From Pantoea ananatis LMG 2665 (GTDB taxonomy: Bacteria > Pseudomonadota > Gammaproteobacteria > Enterobacterales > Enterobacteriaceae), in assembly GCF_000710035.2 (NCBI RefSeq), contig NZ_JMJJ01000010.1, forward strand, positions 310,001-374,000: a stretch of DNA of 64,000 nucleotides. Reading direction: 5' to 3'. Both the position numbers and the translations under genes were made by a program. Positions 20,142 to 30,763 of this stretch are shown here, one piece after another (within the stretch, counting starts at the first letter, position 1; each line of letters starts with the position of its first letter). The notes under the pieces were generated by a model. That model saw nothing but the letters and a program-made list of their open reading frames with translations. It did no database searches and was not told the DNA's origin.

Positions 20142-21077
20142 TTACAGGGCGGTGTCGCTGTTTAAAACCAGTGCCAGTAAAGCCTGGCGTGCGTAGATGC
20201 CGTTACCGGCCTGCTGGAAGTACCAGGCGTACGGCGTGCTGTCCACGTCGGTGGTGATTTCATCGATGCGCGGCAGCGGGTGCAGCACCTTCATGTTGTC
20301 GCGCGCACCGTTCAGGTCTGCGGCGCGTAAAATAAACTGCGCTTTGACGTTGGCATATTCTGAAGGGTCAAGCCGCTCTTTTTGCACCCGGGTCATGTAG
20401 AGAATATCCAGATCCGGCATTACCTCTTCAAAGCTGTCGTGACGTGACCAGGTGATATTCTGCTCGTCCAGCATATCGGTAATATACGCCGGCATCGCCA
20501 GCGCATCCGGGGCGATAAAGAAGAAGCGGTTGCCGTCAAACTTCGCCAGCGCCTGGGTCAGAGAGTGCACGGTGCGCCCATATTTCAGGTCACCCACCAT
20601 CGCCACGTTCAGGTTGCTGAGGCGCCCCTGGGTTTCACGAATGGTGAACAGGTCCAGCAGCGTTTGCGTTGGGTGCTGATTTGCGCCGTCTCCGGCATTC
20701 AGAATCGGGATGCCGTTGGAAAACTCAGTGGCCAGCCGCGCGGCGCCCTCCTGCGGATGACGCATCACGATGGCATCCACGTAGGTGCTGATAACCGAAA
20801 TGGTATCGGCCAGGGTTTCCCCTTTTTTACCCAGTGACGTATTGCTGCCATCGGCGAAGCCCACCGCAGAGGCGCCCAGGCGATGGATGGCGGTTTCAAA
20901 CGACAGCCGGGTGCGGGTCGAGGCCTCAAAGAAGCAGCTGGCGATCACATTATGTTTCAGCAGTTCCGGCTGGGGATGTGCTTTAAGCTGCGCAGCGGTG
21001 TGCAGGACCAGCTCCAGCTCGTCGCGGCTGAGATCGTTAATTGAAATGATATGCTTGCGATATAGCGGGTTAGCCAT
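20142..21077 (-). CDS. pyrB: Aspartate carbamoyltransferase catalytic chain
   Basis: First committed step of pyrimidine synthesis: carbamoyl phosphate plus aspartate to carbamoyl aspartate. 311 residues, with the carbamoyl-phosphate motif STRTRLSFE, the [13 protein letters not shown] block and HPLPR near the end. Expression is likely controlled by the upstream pyrL leader and attenuator (21113-21230). GAGGAGAG lies before the start. Confidence 0.97.
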   Translation of the reverse strand: MANPLYRKHIISINDLSRDELELVLHTAAQLKAHPQPELLKHNVIASCFFEASTRTRLSFETAIHRLGASAVGFADGSNTSLGKKGETLADTISVISTYVDAIVMRHPQEGAARLATEFSNGIPILNAGDGANQHPTQTLLDLFTIRETQGRLSNLNVAMVGDLKYGRTVHSLTQALAKFDGNRFFFIAPDALAMPAYITDMLDEQNITWSRHDSFEEVMPDLDILYMTRVQKERLDPSEYANVKAQFILRAADLNGARDNMKVLHPLPRIDEITTDVDSTPYAWYFQQAGNGIYARQALLALVLNSDTAL

Positions 21078-21112
21078 AGCTCTCTCCTCTGCGGCGCGGC
21101 CGGATTGCGGAC

Positions 21113-21144
21113 AAAAAAAAGCCCCTTAGAAAGGGGCTTTTTTA
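21113..21144 (-). terminator. pyrBI attenuator
   Basis: On the - strand a GCCCCTT/AAGGGGC hairpin (21121-21137) is followed by eight T, ending about 35 bp before the pyrB start codon. This is the UTP-sensing attenuator position of E. coli pyrBI: when UTP is low, the translating ribosome catches up with stalled polymerase and prevents hairpin formation. Confidence 0.88.
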
Positions 21145-21230
21145 AGATCGGTTCGATGACGGAAAGAAACAGCGGTGCCGCCTGCGTTGAGGCGAGGTAG
21201 CGCGTCACATTGTGCACGATGCTGTTGCAT
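21126..21230 (-). CDS. pyrL: pyrBI leader peptide
   Basis: A 34-codon frame starting at ATG 21230, preceded by a strong GGAGG at 4-5 bp, and ending at a TAA inside the attenuator hairpin loop region. It contains LPRL as in the E. coli leader (VLPRLKKDAG) and a U-rich pause stretch (GTTTCTTTC). A second frame starting at 21256 runs through the attenuator and into pyrB without a stop; its middle resembles the C-terminal part of E. coli PyrL. The ribosome site favours the short frame. The presence of a leader is well supported, the exact frame less so. Confidence 0.6.
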   Translation of the reverse strand: MQQHRAQCDALPRLNAGGTAVSFRHRTDLKKAPF

Positions 21231-21322
21231 GTTTCCTCCGGCAAATTGTGGCGCATTATACGCCATCAGGCATGCGCATCAAGGAAAAATCGCGCCACAG
21301 GTAAACGTTTGCGGCAGCCCGA

Positions 21323-22330
21323 TTAGCGCTGTCCCAGCGTGGCCACCATCACCGCTTTAATGGTGTGCATCCGGTTTTCCGCCTGATCGAATACGATGCT
21401 GTGCGCCGACTCAAAGACGTCATTGCTGACCTCCATGCCATCCTGCAGGCCGTACTGTTCCGCCATCTGACGGCCCAGCGTGGTCTGATCGTCATGGAAG
21501 GCCGGTAAGCAGTGCAGGAATTTCACCTGCGGATTGCCGGTCAGCGCGAGCATCGCGTGATTGACCTGATAGCCGCGCAGCAGGGCAATACGTTCTTCCC
21601 ACACCGCTTTGGCTTCACCCATGGAAACCCAGACGTCGGTATAGATGAAATCGGCGCCTTTCACGCCCTCGGCAATATCTGCCGTCAGGGTGATTTTGCC
21701 GCCGGTCTGTTCGGCAACCTGACGGCACTGAGCCACCAGGTCGGCTTCCGGCCAGCAGCTTTGCGGCGCGACCATACGCAGATCTAAGCCAACCTGTGCC
21801 GCCGCTTCCAGCATGCTGTTACCCATATTGTTGCGAGCATCGCCCACGTACACCAGGGTCATCTCACTGAGCGGCTTGCCTGGCAGATGCTCCTGCATGG
21901 TCAGCAGATCGGCCAGCAGTTGCGTTGGGTGGAACTCGGTGGTCAGGCCGTTCCATACCGGCACGCCAGCATGTTCCGCCAGGGTTTCGACCAGTGCCTG
22001 ACCGTAACCCCGATACTGAATACCGTCATACATGCGGCCTAACACGCGCGCGGTGTCTTTCATCGACTCTTTATGGCCGATCTGGCTGCCGCTTGGGCCG
22101 AGGTAAGTGACGTTTGCCCCCTGATCGTAAGCGGCAACTTCGAAAGAGCATCGGGTACGGGTCGAGTCTTTTTCGAAGATGAGCGCGATGTTTTTGCCTT
22201 TCAGGTACTGGGTTTCACTGGCGGTTTTTTTTGCGCGTTTTAATTCGGCGGACAGGGTAAGCAAGTAGTCAATCTCAGCCGGGGTAAAATCCAGCAGCCT
22301 GAGGAAATGACGTTGATACAACTGACTCAT
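21323..22330 (-). CDS. argI: Ornithine carbamoyltransferase
   Basis: Converts ornithine and carbamoyl phosphate to citrulline in arginine synthesis. 335 residues with [19 protein letters not shown], the DARNNMGNS ornithine loop and HCLPAFHD. It stands alone next to pyrBI as argI does in E. coli, with ARG boxes just upstream of the start. Confidence 0.96.
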   Translation of the reverse strand: MSQLYQRHFLRLLDFTPAEIDYLLTLSAELKRAKKTASETQYLKGKNIALIFEKDSTRTRCSFEVAAYDQGANVTYLGPSGSQIGHKESMKDTARVLGRMYDGIQYRGYGQALVETLAEHAGVPVWNGLTTEFHPTQLLADLLTMQEHLPGKPLSEMTLVYVGDARNNMGNSMLEAAAQVGLDLRMVAPQSCWPEADLVAQCRQVAEQTGGKITLTADIAEGVKGADFIYTDVWVSMGEAKAVWEERIALLRGYQVNHAMLALTGNPQVKFLHCLPAFHDDQTTLGRQMAEQYGLQDGMEVSNDVFESAHSIVFDQAENRMHTIKAVMVATLGQR

Positions 22331-22354
22331 ACAGCACTCCGGTACGGGGTTTAT

Positions 22355-22393
22355 AATGAATTAAAATTCAATTTAACCGTATGAATATGCATT
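22355..22393 (-). promoter_or_regulatory. ArgR operator (ARG boxes) of argI
   Basis: The 18-bp site at 22355-22372 (AATGAATTAAAATTCAAT) is a perfect match to the palindromic ARG-box pattern TGAAT-N4-ATTCA. A second, weaker box fits at the usual 21-bp offset (22376-22393, seven of ten core bases). Together they lie 25-63 bp upstream of argI. Confidence 0.85.
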
Positions 22394-22493
22394 TTCAACC
22401 CTGGCGAGAATAATCTTTTCTGTTTTGTGTAGTGGCGCGACAGGCAGTATGGGAAAATAATCACTTATTGCCGAACTCAGAGAGGATATCGCC

Positions 22494-22916
22494 ATGGCAT
22501 TTGAAGCATTGTTGGAAGAGCAGCGTGAAGAGACGCGGCTGATCATCGAAGAACTGTTAGAGGATGGCAGCGATCCCGATGCGCTCTATACCATTGAGCA
22601 CCATCTCTCCTGTAACAACTTCGACTCGCTGGAAAAAGCGGCGGTGGACGCCTTTAAACTGGGCTATGAAGTCACCGAGCCAGAAGAGCTGGAGCTGGAA
22701 GACGGCACTACCGTGATGTGTGTGGACATCCTCAGCGAAGGCGCGCTGAAAGCGGAGCTGATTGATGCCCAGGTGGAGCAGCTGGTGAACCTGGTAGCTA
22801 AATACAACGTCGACTATGACGGCTGGGGTACCTACTTCGAAGACCCGAACGCCCAGGATGACGACGAAGACGACGGCGAGACTATCGACGAAGACGACAA
22901 CGGCATTCGTCACTAA
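22494..22916 (+). CDS. rraB: Ribonuclease E inhibitor RraB
   Basis: 140-residue acidic protein that binds RNase E and alters degradosome activity. It matches the family from [20 protein letters not shown] onward in segments, contains the [13 protein letters not shown] motif, and ends in a long Asp/Glu tail. Divergent from argI, as in E. coli. Confidence 0.95.
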   Translation: MAFEALLEEQREETRLIIEELLEDGSDPDALYTIEHHLSCNNFDSLEKAAVDAFKLGYEVTEPEELELEDGTTVMCVDILSEGALKAELIDAQVEQLVNLVAKYNVDYDGWGTYFEDPNAQDDDEDDGETIDEDDNGIRH

Positions 22917-22924
22917 TCAACACC

Positions 22925-22946
22925 GGCGGAGCCTGCTCCGCCTTTT
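22925..22946 (+). terminator. Terminator of rraB
   Basis: GGCGGAGC/GCTCCGCC stem with a 2-base loop region and TTTT, 8 bp after the rraB stop. Confidence 0.8.
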
Positions 22947-22972
22947 CTGTTCTCCGGCCCTGTCTGACATCC

Positions 22973-23734
22973 ATGAATTACGCACCTTTACTTGAACCGA
23001 TACATCAGTTTTTGCTCTGCCGCACGCCTCAGTCCTGGATCCTTGAGGCGCGTAAACCAGAAAACCTGATCCTGCTGCTCACCGACCATCTGGTATGCGA
23101 ACTGAAAGCGGCCCAGACCGCCGTGTGGCTGATCCGCAAATACGTTGCCGACAAACCCAGCGGTGACCGGATTCTGGCGTGGCTGAAGCCTTACGAGAAT
23201 TTTATCTTCCGCGAGGACGGCGACAGCGATTTTATCAACGCCCATAAAAATCTGACCAAAGCCATTATTGTGCGTAACGAGCTTCCCTGGGCGGACGATC
23301 TGGTTGAGAAAATGGTGCTGCTGATTAAAGAAGAGCTGCATCACTTTTATCAGGTGTGGGAAATTATGCAGGCGCGCGGGCTGGTCTATCAGAAAATCAC
23401 CTCAAGCCGTTACGCCAAAGGCCTGCTGCGTGAAGTGACCACCCACGAACCCGATACGCTGGTGGATAAGCTGATTTGCGGTGCCTATATTGAGGCGCGT
23501 TCCTGCGAACGCTTTGCCAGCCTGGCGCCTTATCTGGATAGCGAATTAGAGAAGTTTTATATCTCGCTGCTGCGTTCAGAAGCCCGGCATTACCAGGATT
23601 ACCTGGCGCTGGCCGCGCAGATCTCACCGAAAGACATTTCGGCGCGCGTGCGGGCGATTGGGGAAGCGGAGGCCAGGCTAATCAGTGAACCGGACACGGA
23701 GCTGCGCTTTCACAGCGGTGTTCCGGCGTTTTAA
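22973..23734 (+). CDS. miaE: tRNA 2-methylthio-N6-isopentenyladenosine-37 hydroxylase MiaE
   Basis: Non-haem diiron monooxygenase that hydroxylates ms2i6A37 in tRNA. 253 residues of a ferritin-like helical fold; the metal-ligand motifs EELHHF and SEARHYQDY, plus a conserved EARSCERF helix, are seen. Present in Salmonella and many enterobacteria but absent from E. coli K-12, where this slot is empty. No separate promoter is obvious behind the rraB terminator. Confidence 0.93.
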   Translation: MNYAPLLEPIHQFLLCRTPQSWILEARKPENLILLLTDHLVCELKAAQTAVWLIRKYVADKPSGDRILAWLKPYENFIFREDGDSDFINAHKNLTKAIIVRNELPWADDLVEKMVLLIKEELHHFYQVWEIMQARGLVYQKITSSRYAKGLLREVTTHEPDTLVDKLICGAYIEARSCERFASLAPYLDSELEKFYISLLRSEARHYQDYLALAAQISPKDISARVRAIGEAEARLISEPDTELRFHSGVPAF

Positions 23735-23739
23735 GCGCA

Positions 23740-24276
23740 TTACAGCGTTTTCAGCATCCTGAACTCGCAGTCACCATGTCCGGTACAGCCCAGCGCATGG
23801 TCGATGCGGGCAAAACCCAGCGATTCATAGAGCTTAATGGCGCGGGTTAAGCTGCCGGTGGTTTCCAGATAGCAGCGGCGAAAGCCCCGCTGACGCGCGT
23901 GCGCCATGGCTAAAAGCGCCAGTTCACGCGCCACGCCGAGGCCACGGATGCCCGGCAGGAAATACATCTTTTGCAGCTCACAGATATCCGGCGAGCTGCA
24001 GGCGAGGGGGGCAATGCCGCCGCCGCCCATCACTTTTCCCTGATGTTCCACAATCCAGTAGGCGCTGTGCCCGGCGCTGTAAAGTTCATAAAGCTGGTCC
24101 AGGTTGGGATCGGCCACGGTATAGCCTTTGTCAGCCGTCAGGCCAAATTCCGCAGAAACGTCGCGGATCACCCGGGCGATATGAGGATTGTCGTCGGCGA
24201 CGATAGGACGCAGCAAGGGTTGCGGCTGAGTATCAGGGATCATAACGGGGTAGCGTGACGGAATCAGGTTAGACAT
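23740..24276 (-). CDS. yjgM: GNAT-family N-acetyltransferase, YjgM-like
   Basis: 178 residues with the acetyl-CoA motif ([24 protein letters not shown]-x-G variant) and a C-terminal [10 protein letters not shown] block. Between miaE and the valS region, the position of E. coli yjgM. The E. coli protein has been linked to O-acetylserine acetylation; substrate here is not shown by the sequence. Convergent with miaE with 5 bp between stops. Confidence 0.85.
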   Translation of the reverse strand: MSNLIPSRYPVMIPDTQPQPLLRPIVADDNPHIARVIRDVSAEFGLTADKGYTVADPNLDQLYELYSAGHSAYWIVEHQGKVMGGGGIAPLACSSPDICELQKMYFLPGIRGLGVARELALLAMAHARQRGFRRCYLETTGSLTRAIKLYESLGFARIDHALGCTGHGDCEFRMLKTL

Positions 24277-24326
24277 GCGTCAGAAATAGCATTATCGTCG
24301 GGCAAAAGCAATAATGTTCACCGTGC

Positions 24327-25547
24327 ATGGAGGCGTATAACGTGTTTTCCCGTTTCAGTTTTAAAACCATTAAAGACCTTTTCCCTTTCTTTATTATTGT
24401 CGGCTTTATCAACGTCTGGGCATATTTTCAATGGATTGGCAGGCCGGATGTTTTTCCGCTGATAATAAATAATGTGACTGGCGTTATTGCTATTCTTATC
24501 ACCTCGATACTGTTTTTCAGCGTATTTTCGGTCACGTTACTTATTCCCTCCGGGTTCTGTTCAATATCCTCCGCGCAAAAGGGCAAAAAAGCTCGCCCGA
24601 TGCGGCGCTATAACGAAGGCTGCTGCGCGATCACCACCTTTAGCGCCTTCCTGACTATTTTCACATGGCTTTATTTTGGCAGCACTACACGCGCCTGGCT
24701 GATTCTCCCCGCGGCATTCGTTGTGGCTTTGTGCGTACACAGCCTGGTGAATCACCGGATTAATCGCCACCGGCAACAGCGCCAGCGCCAGCTGCTTGCC
24801 AGGCTCAAGCGCATTCGGTCGGCTGAGAACGGACTAACTGCAAAATGTAAAAGGCGTTTTTTGCTGGCAGAAATAAGCCTGAATGTCATTAGCATCAATC
24901 TCTCTTACACGCTTTTCTCTGTTGCTGTCTCTGTTCTCTCTTTTTTTCCTCTGTTGTTTCTATTGCCAGGTGATATCTATTTCTCAGCGAAAAATACCCT
25001 GCCGCAGTATTTTATTATTACCGGTTTATATCTGCTGCTCTTTATGCCGGCGCTGTTCTCACTCTTGACCAATAAAATAAAAGCGCATCATGGCTTCAAA
25101 CCCATTTTGGCGTTTTCACCTGGTCTGGTCATCGGCGTGTTTACGCTGTTTTCTGTTCAGCTGGTGCAGATTAATCAGCGTGCGATTGAAATCGTCGGCA
25201 TGGCGTCCTGGCACGAAAAGGTGTTTTCCGTGCCCTCGAAAGACTTCCCGGCCTATTACTTTCCCGCGTCGGTCTGGGGGCCCAGTAAAGCGACGGGCGA
25301 TGCACGTTTGATTACAGGCATCGAGGCATTTACCAACGGCGAAACCCACCTGATCTGCCCGGCACGTTTAAAGGCGCTCAGGCAAAGGGCGCTGAAAAGG
25401 AATGCCTTCCTATGGCAGGCAGATGAGAAAGCCAAAGCGGACCTGGTTGGCATGAGCCAGAACTGTCTCTTGATTAAGGGCGATAAGGTGACGACGGCGG
25501 CGGTCTTGAACGCGCTACTCCCCAATGCGCCGCAAATGAAGCCATAA
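24327..25547 (+). CDS. Unknown multi-pass membrane protein
   Basis: 406 residues not recognised. It has several hydrophobic segments: about 17-36, 46-72, 100-135, 190-220, 228-250 and 262-282, a basic cytoplasmic loop (RINRHRQQRQRQ) between them, and a C-terminal soluble domain of some 120 residues with two cysteines (LICP and QNCLL). It is more AT-rich than its neighbours in the first half. It occupies the place of E. coli yjgN but does not resemble that DUF898 protein. Start at 24327 has weak AT-rich context (GCATGG); a start at 24342 (GTG) is possible. Confidence 0.6.
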   Translation: MEAYNVFSRFSFKTIKDLFPFFIIVGFINVWAYFQWIGRPDVFPLIINNVTGVIAILITSILFFSVFSVTLLIPSGFCSISSAQKGKKARPMRRYNEGCCAITTFSAFLTIFTWLYFGSTTRAWLILPAAFVVALCVHSLVNHRINRHRQQRQRQLLARLKRIRSAENGLTAKCKRRFLLAEISLNVISINLSYTLFSVAVSVLSFFPLLFLLPGDIYFSAKNTLPQYFIITGLYLLLFMPALFSLLTNKIKAHHGFKPILAFSPGLVIGVFTLFSVQLVQINQRAIEIVGMASWHEKVFSVPSKDFPAYYFPASVWGPSKATGDARLITGIEAFTNGETHLICPARLKALRQRALKRNAFLWQADEKAKADLVGMSQNCLLIKGDKVTTAAVLNALLPNAPQMKP

Positions 25548-25548
25548 A

Positions 25549-25574
25549 AAAGCCCACGTCGGCGCGTGGGCTTT
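25549..25574 (-). terminator. Terminator of valS
   Basis: AAAGCCCACG / CGTGGGCTTT stem; on the - strand it is followed by a T run (25545-25551), 22 bp after the valS stop. It probably also stops the convergent membrane-protein gene. Confidence 0.85.
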
Positions 25575-25595
25575 AGCGAAAGCAAACCAGAACGA

Positions 25596-28451
25596 TTACA
25601 GCGCGGCAATCACCGCCTGCTGTTCAATCAGTTTTGCTTTTGACTGTTCCATCTCGGCGACGCGCTCGCGCTCTTTGGCAACGACCGCTTCCGGGGCACG
25701 GGACACAAAGCCTTCGTTAGCCAGCTTGGTCTGGATCTTCTCGATTTCCACATCCAGCTTCAGCAGCTCTTTGGCCAGGCGCTCCAGCTCGGCGGTTTTA
25801 TCCACCAGATCCGCCATCGGGATCAGCAGCTCGGCGCCTTCCACGATTTTGGTCACCGACACCGGGCCTTTCTCGCCCGCAGGCAGAATGGTCAGGCTTT
25901 CCAGTCGCGCCAGGCGTGACAGGAAGTTACGGTTGGCCTCAACGCGGCGCTGGGCCGCCTGGGAGCAGTCGCGCAGCAGCACATCCAGCAGCTTGCTGGG
26001 CGCGATGTTCATCTCCGCACGGATATTACGGACCGCGATGATCGCCTGCTTCATCCACTCGATGTCGGCTTTGGCTTCGGCATCTTCTTTCGCCGTATCA
26101 AACTGCGGGAACGGCTGCAGCATGATGGTGTCATCGCTGATGTTTTTCAGGCCTTTCACGCGCTGCCAGATAGTTTCCGTGATAAACGGAATGATCGGGT
26201 GCGCCAGGCGCAGCAGCGCTTCCAGTACGTGAACCAGCGTATGGCGCGTGCCGCGCAGCTCGGATTCACTGCCGCTGTTCATGACCGGCTTAGTCAGCTC
26301 CAGGTACCAGTCGCAGAACTGGTTCCAGGTGAAGTCATACAGGATGTTGGCAGCGATATCGAAACGATAGCTGTCCAGCGCCTCACGGTAGGCTTTTACC
26401 GTGTGGTTGAACTCGGTCAGAATCCAGCGATCCGCCAGCGACAGCGTCATCTCGCCGCCGTTCTGACCGCAGTCCTGGTCTTCGGTGTTCATCAGCACAA
26501 AGCGGCTGGCGTTCCACAGCTTGTTACAGAAGTTGCGATAACCTTCCAGGCGCTTCATGTCCCAGTTGATATCACGGCCGGTTGAGGCCAGCGCCGCCAG
26601 CGTAAAGCGCAGGGCATCGGTACCTGATGGCTCAATGCCGTTCGGGAACTGCTTCTCGGTACGCTTGCGGATTTTTTCCGCCAGCTGCGGCTGCATCATG
26701 TTGCCGGTGCGTTTTTCCAGCAGATCTTCCAGCGAAATGCCGTCAACCATATCCAGCGGGTCAATCACGTTACCCTTGGATTTCGACATCTTCTGGCCTT
26801 CTTCGTCGCGGATCAAACCGGTCATGTAGACGGTTTTAAACGGCACCTGCGGCTTGCCGTTTTCATCTTTGATGAAGTGCATGGTCAGCATGATCATGCG
26901 GGCAATCCAGAAGAAGATGATGTCGAAGCCACTCACCAGCACGCTGGTGGGGTGGAAGGTGCGCAGGGCTTCGGTATTTTCCGGCCAGCCCAGCGTCGAG
27001 AAGGTCCACAGGCCTGATGAGAACCAGGTGTCCAGCACGTCATCGTCCTGGCGCAGCGCCACATCGGCGCCCAGGTTGTTCTCAGCGCGAACCTCGTCTT
27101 CGGTACGACCCACATAAACGTTGCCGTCGTTGTCATACCAGGCCGGAATACGGTGGCCCCACCACAGCTGACGGGAAATACACCAGTCCTGAATATCACG
27201 CATCCAGGAGAAGTACATGTTCTCATACTGCTTCGGTACAAACTGAATATCGCCATTCTCAACCGCTTCAACCGCGACTTTTGCCAGCGGTGCCGTACGC
27301 ACGTACCACTGATCGGTCAGCATCGGCTCGATAACCACGCCGCCACGGTCGCCGTAAGGCACGGTGAGATCATGCGGTTTGATCTCTTCCAGCAGACCCA
27401 GCTCGTCTACTGCAGCCACGATGGCCTTACGGGCGGCAAAACGCTCCATCTTCTGGAAAGCAGCAGGAATCGCGTCGCTGTAAGCGGTGCTGGCTTCGCC
27501 GTTGGTGTCATAAACCTGGGCGCTTTCACGGATATCGCCGTCGAAGGTCAGGATGTTAATCATCGGCAGCTTATGACGACGGCCCACTTCGTAGTCGTTG
27601 AAGTCATGCGCCGGGGTGATTTTCACGCAGCCGGTGCCTTTTTCCATATCGGCGTGCTCATCGCCCACCACAGGAATCAGGCGGTTAACCAGCGGCAGCA
27701 TGATAAATTTACCGATCAGATCTTTGTAACGCGGATCTTCCGGGTTTACCGCCACGCCGGTATCACCCAACAGGGTTTCCGGACGGGTGGTCGCGACGAC
27801 CAGATAATCTTTACCGTCGGCAGTTTTCGCGCCATCGGCCAGCGGATAACGGATGTGCCACATCGAGCCTTTGCTCTCGCGGTTTTCCACTTCCAGGTCA
27901 GAGATTGCCGTACGCAGCTTCGGATCCCAGTTCACCAGGCGCTTGCCACGGTAAATCAGGTTTTCTTTGTACAGGCGCACAAACACTTCTTTCACCGCAT
28001 TAGACAGGCCATCGTCCATGGTGAAACGCTCGCGCTCCCAGTCAACCGAGTTGCCCAGGCGGCGCATCTGGCGGGTAATGGTGCCGCCCGATTCAGCTTT
28101 CCACTGCCAGATTTTGTCGATGAACGCATCGCGACCGTAATCCTGACGGGTTTTGCCTTCTTCTGCGGCGATCTTGCGCTCAACCACCATCTGGGTGGCG
28201 ATGCCTGCGTGATCGGTACCGGCCTGCCACAGGGTATTTTTGCCCTGCATGCGCTGGTAGCGGATCATGGTGTCCATGATGGTTTGCTGGAAGGCGTGAC
28301 CCATGTGCAAGCTACCGGTGACGTTCGGCGGCGGGATCATGATGCAAAAGCTTTCCTGGCTGGTGTCGCCATTCGGTTTGAAGTAGCCCTGCTTTTCCCA
28401 ATGCTCGTAAAGCGGCTGCTCGATATCTTGCGGGTTATATGTCTTATCCAT
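25596..28451 (-). CDS. valS: Valyl-tRNA synthetase
   Basis: Class I aminoacyl-tRNA synthetase, 951 residues as in E. coli. The HIGH motif ([13 protein letters not shown], near residue 40), the editing domain with [14 protein letters not shown], and [12 protein letters not shown] near residue 554 are present, as is the C-terminal coiled coil. It starts 5 bp after holC on the same strand; pepA-holC-valS is the usual gene order. Confidence 0.98.
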   Translation of the reverse strand: MDKTYNPQDIEQPLYEHWEKQGYFKPNGDTSQESFCIMIPPPNVTGSLHMGHAFQQTIMDTMIRYQRMQGKNTLWQAGTDHAGIATQMVVERKIAAEEGKTRQDYGRDAFIDKIWQWKAESGGTITRQMRRLGNSVDWERERFTMDDGLSNAVKEVFVRLYKENLIYRGKRLVNWDPKLRTAISDLEVENRESKGSMWHIRYPLADGAKTADGKDYLVVATTRPETLLGDTGVAVNPEDPRYKDLIGKFIMLPLVNRLIPVVGDEHADMEKGTGCVKITPAHDFNDYEVGRRHKLPMINILTFDGDIRESAQVYDTNGEASTAYSDAIPAAFQKMERFAARKAIVAAVDELGLLEEIKPHDLTVPYGDRGGVVIEPMLTDQWYVRTAPLAKVAVEAVENGDIQFVPKQYENMYFSWMRDIQDWCISRQLWWGHRIPAWYDNDGNVYVGRTEDEVRAENNLGADVALRQDDDVLDTWFSSGLWTFSTLGWPENTEALRTFHPTSVLVSGFDIIFFWIARMIMLTMHFIKDENGKPQVPFKTVYMTGLIRDEEGQKMSKSKGNVIDPLDMVDGISLEDLLEKRTGNMMQPQLAEKIRKRTEKQFPNGIEPSGTDALRFTLAALASTGRDINWDMKRLEGYRNFCNKLWNASRFVLMNTEDQDCGQNGGEMTLSLADRWILTEFNHTVKAYREALDSYRFDIAANILYDFTWNQFCDWYLELTKPVMNSGSESELRGTRHTLVHVLEALLRLAHPIIPFITETIWQRVKGLKNISDDTIMLQPFPQFDTAKEDAEAKADIEWMKQAIIAVRNIRAEMNIAPSKLLDVLLRDCSQAAQRRVEANRNFLSRLARLESLTILPAGEKGPVSVTKIVEGAELLIPMADLVDKTAELERLAKELLKLDVEIEKIQTKLANEGFVSRAPEAVVAKERERVAEMEQSKAKLIEQQAVIAAL

Positions 28452-28456
28452 TTCTG

Positions 28457-28915
28457 CTATGTCGTTTGCGGCTGTGGCGGCGTTGCCGTATTCAATTGGA
28501 AGCCAACGCTGCGATACGCTTTGTAGCGATCGCGCGCCAGCTGTTTGAGAGCGTCTTCGTAAGGAACGAAGTCTATCACTTCATGGAAAGCAGTAGCAAA
28601 ATCTGCGAACTGCGGCAGCAGGCTGATCAGCAGGTCGCGTGGCGAATTGCCCCGACGCTGCGGCCATGCCAGCTCAACCGGTGCGCCGTAGCGCGGACCT
28701 TCCCCGGCGAGATTGTGCGGCACAAAGGCGTTGGCGGGGCGCTGCCACAGCGCCTCATCAAGCCGAATGGCTTGCTGCTCATCTTCACAGGCGATGAGCA
28801 CCCGCTTACCGGCCCGCCAGCGTGTTTCCGCCAGATCGCACACCAGCGCTTCAACGGCGCTTAAGCCATCGCTGGATGCATCGGTTTCCAACACGTAGAA
28901 GGTTGCGTTTTTCAT
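28457..28915 (-). CDS. holC: DNA polymerase III chi subunit
   Basis: 152-residue clamp-loader accessory protein that binds SSB. It begins [12 protein letters not shown] and contains [19 protein letters not shown] and the [11 protein letters not shown] motif. In the same orientation between pepA and valS. Confidence 0.95.
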   Translation of the reverse strand: MKNATFYVLETDASSDGLSAVEALVCDLAETRWRAGKRVLIACEDEQQAIRLDEALWQRPANAFVPHNLAGEGPRYGAPVELAWPQRRGNSPRDLLISLLPQFADFATAFHEVIDFVPYEDALKQLARDRYKAYRSVGFQLNTATPPQPQTT

Positions 28916-28940
28916 CGAATTGCCTGTTTAAAGAAAAGAA

Positions 28941-28960
28941 GGGCGGAGTAAGCTCCGCCC
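28941..28960 (-). terminator. Hairpin after pepA
   Basis: GGGCGGAG / CTCCGCCC stem with a 4-base loop, followed on the - strand by a T-rich tail (CTTCTTTTCTTT), 24 bp after the pepA stop and 26 bp before holC. Likely a partial terminator within the pepA-holC-valS unit. Confidence 0.7.
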
Positions 28961-28984
28961 CGATGGGTTCGGTGGTCCGTACGA

Positions 28985-30496
28985 TCAATCGTCGCCGTTC
29001 AGGCCAGCACGATTCAACAGGAACTGCGACAGCATCGGCACCGGACGACCGGTGGCGCCTTTGGCCTTGCCTGAACGCCAGGCGGTACCGGCGATGTCCA
29101 GATGCGCCCAGTTATATTTGCGCGCAAAACGGGCCAGGAAGCAAGCGGCGGTAATCGCCCCACCCGGACGGCCGCCAATGTTCGCCATATCGGCGAAATT
29201 GGATTCCAGCTGTTCCTGATACTCATCGGCCATCGGTAAACGCCAGGCGCGGTCGCCAGACTGCTCCGAGGCACCAATCAGTTCATGCGCCAGCGGATTG
29301 TGGTTCGACAAGAGTCCGCTGACGTGATGACCCAGGGCAATAACGCAGGCGCCTGTCAGTGTGGCAACGTCAATCACCACTTCCGGATCGAAGCGTTCCA
29401 CGTAGGTCAGCGCATCACACAGCACCAGGCGGCCTTCAGCATCGGTATTTAACACTTCAACCGTCTGACCGGACATGGTGGTCAGCACGTCGCCTGGACG
29501 CATGGATTTGCCGTCCGGCATGTTCTCGCAGCCGACCAGCACGCCCACCACGTTCAGCGGCAGATTCAGTTCGGCGACCATGCGCATCACGCCATAAACC
29601 GAGGCCGCGCCGCACATGTCGTACTTCATCTCATCCATGCTGTCCGCAGGCTTGATGGAGATACCGCCGGAGTCAAACGTCAGCCCTTTGCCAACCAGCA
29701 CAATCGGGCGCGCGTCGGTATCCGGGTTGCCTTTGTACTCAATGACCGACATCAGGGATTCATTATGCGATCCCGCGCCCACCGCGAGGTAGGCGTTCAT
29801 GCCCAGCTCTTTCATCTGCTGCTCGCCAATCACGCGGGTCGTGATGTTCTTGCTGTAGGCATCCGCCAGCTGGCGCGCCTGAGATGCCAGGTACGCAGGA
29901 TTACAAATGTTAGGTGGCATGTTGCCCAAATCTTTTGCCGCTTTCACACCGGCGGCCACCGCCAGCCCGTGCTGAATGGCGCGCTCACCGCTGGTGAGTT
30001 CACGGCGCGTCGGCACGTTAAACACCAGCTTACGCAGGGGACGACGAGGCTCCGCTTTGTTGCTCTTCAACTGGTCGAAGTTATACAGCGCCTCTTTCGA
30101 GGTTTCGACGGCCTGACGCACTTTCCAGTAGGTATTACGCCCTTTGACGTGCAGTTCGGTCAGGAAGCACACGGCCTCCATCGAGCCGGTGTCATTCAGC
30201 GTGTTGATGGTTTTTTGGATCACCTGCTTGTACTGGCGCTCGTCCAGCTCACGCTCTTTACCGCAGCCAATCAGCAGAATACGCTCTGACAGGATATTCG
30301 GCACATGATGCAGCAGCAGCGTCTGGCCCACTTTGCCTTCCAGTTCACCGCGGCGCAGCAGGGCGCTGATATAGCCGTCGCTGATCTTATCCAGTTGCTC
30401 GGCAATCGGTGACAGACGACGCGGTTCGAAAACACCAACTACAATGCATGCACTGCGCTGTTTTTCCGGACTACCGCTTTTTACACTGAACTCCAT
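28985..30496 (-). CDS. pepA: Leucyl aminopeptidase A / XerC-D accessory protein
   Basis: M17 zinc/manganese aminopeptidase that in E. coli also binds DNA at cer recombination sites and the carAB promoter. 503 residues, with the metal/catalytic segments [21 protein letters not shown] and [10 protein letters not shown]. Divergent from lptF with a 267-bp shared upstream region. Confidence 0.97.
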   Translation of the reverse strand: MEFSVKSGSPEKQRSACIVVGVFEPRRLSPIAEQLDKISDGYISALLRRGELEGKVGQTLLLHHVPNILSERILLIGCGKERELDERQYKQVIQKTINTLNDTGSMEAVCFLTELHVKGRNTYWKVRQAVETSKEALYNFDQLKSNKAEPRRPLRKLVFNVPTRRELTSGERAIQHGLAVAAGVKAAKDLGNMPPNICNPAYLASQARQLADAYSKNITTRVIGEQQMKELGMNAYLAVGAGSHNESLMSVIEYKGNPDTDARPIVLVGKGLTFDSGGISIKPADSMDEMKYDMCGAASVYGVMRMVAELNLPLNVVGVLVGCENMPDGKSMRPGDVLTTMSGQTVEVLNTDAEGRLVLCDALTYVERFDPEVVIDVATLTGACVIALGHHVSGLLSNHNPLAHELIGASEQSGDRAWRLPMADEYQEQLESNFADMANIGGRPGGAITAACFLARFARKYNWAHLDIAGTAWRSGKAKGATGRPVPMLSQFLLNRAGLNGDD

Positions 30497-30763
30497 GCAC
30501 TCTCCTGAATCTTAAAGACAACGGCCGCTGCTGCCGCTAGAATGTAGCGCATTCGTGACCCATTTATTAAGCGAAGCATTAAGACACATGCTGCTGGAGG
30601 TCATAATGGATCAGGGTGACAAGATGTTGTTTTTTCATCACCCAAACGCGATTACCATACATTTCTAGCGTCGACGACGGCCATTTATGAAGAAAAATGG
30701 CTAATAAGCGTTGAAATTAGCGATTTTCCTGCAAAAAGACAAGTTTTCACAGGCGTATTAAGC

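Noticed and set aside
27153-28526. Long open frame (457 codons) antisense to valS
   Set aside because: Shadow of a highly biased, GC-rich gene on the other strand; no domain and it spans the valS-holC junction.
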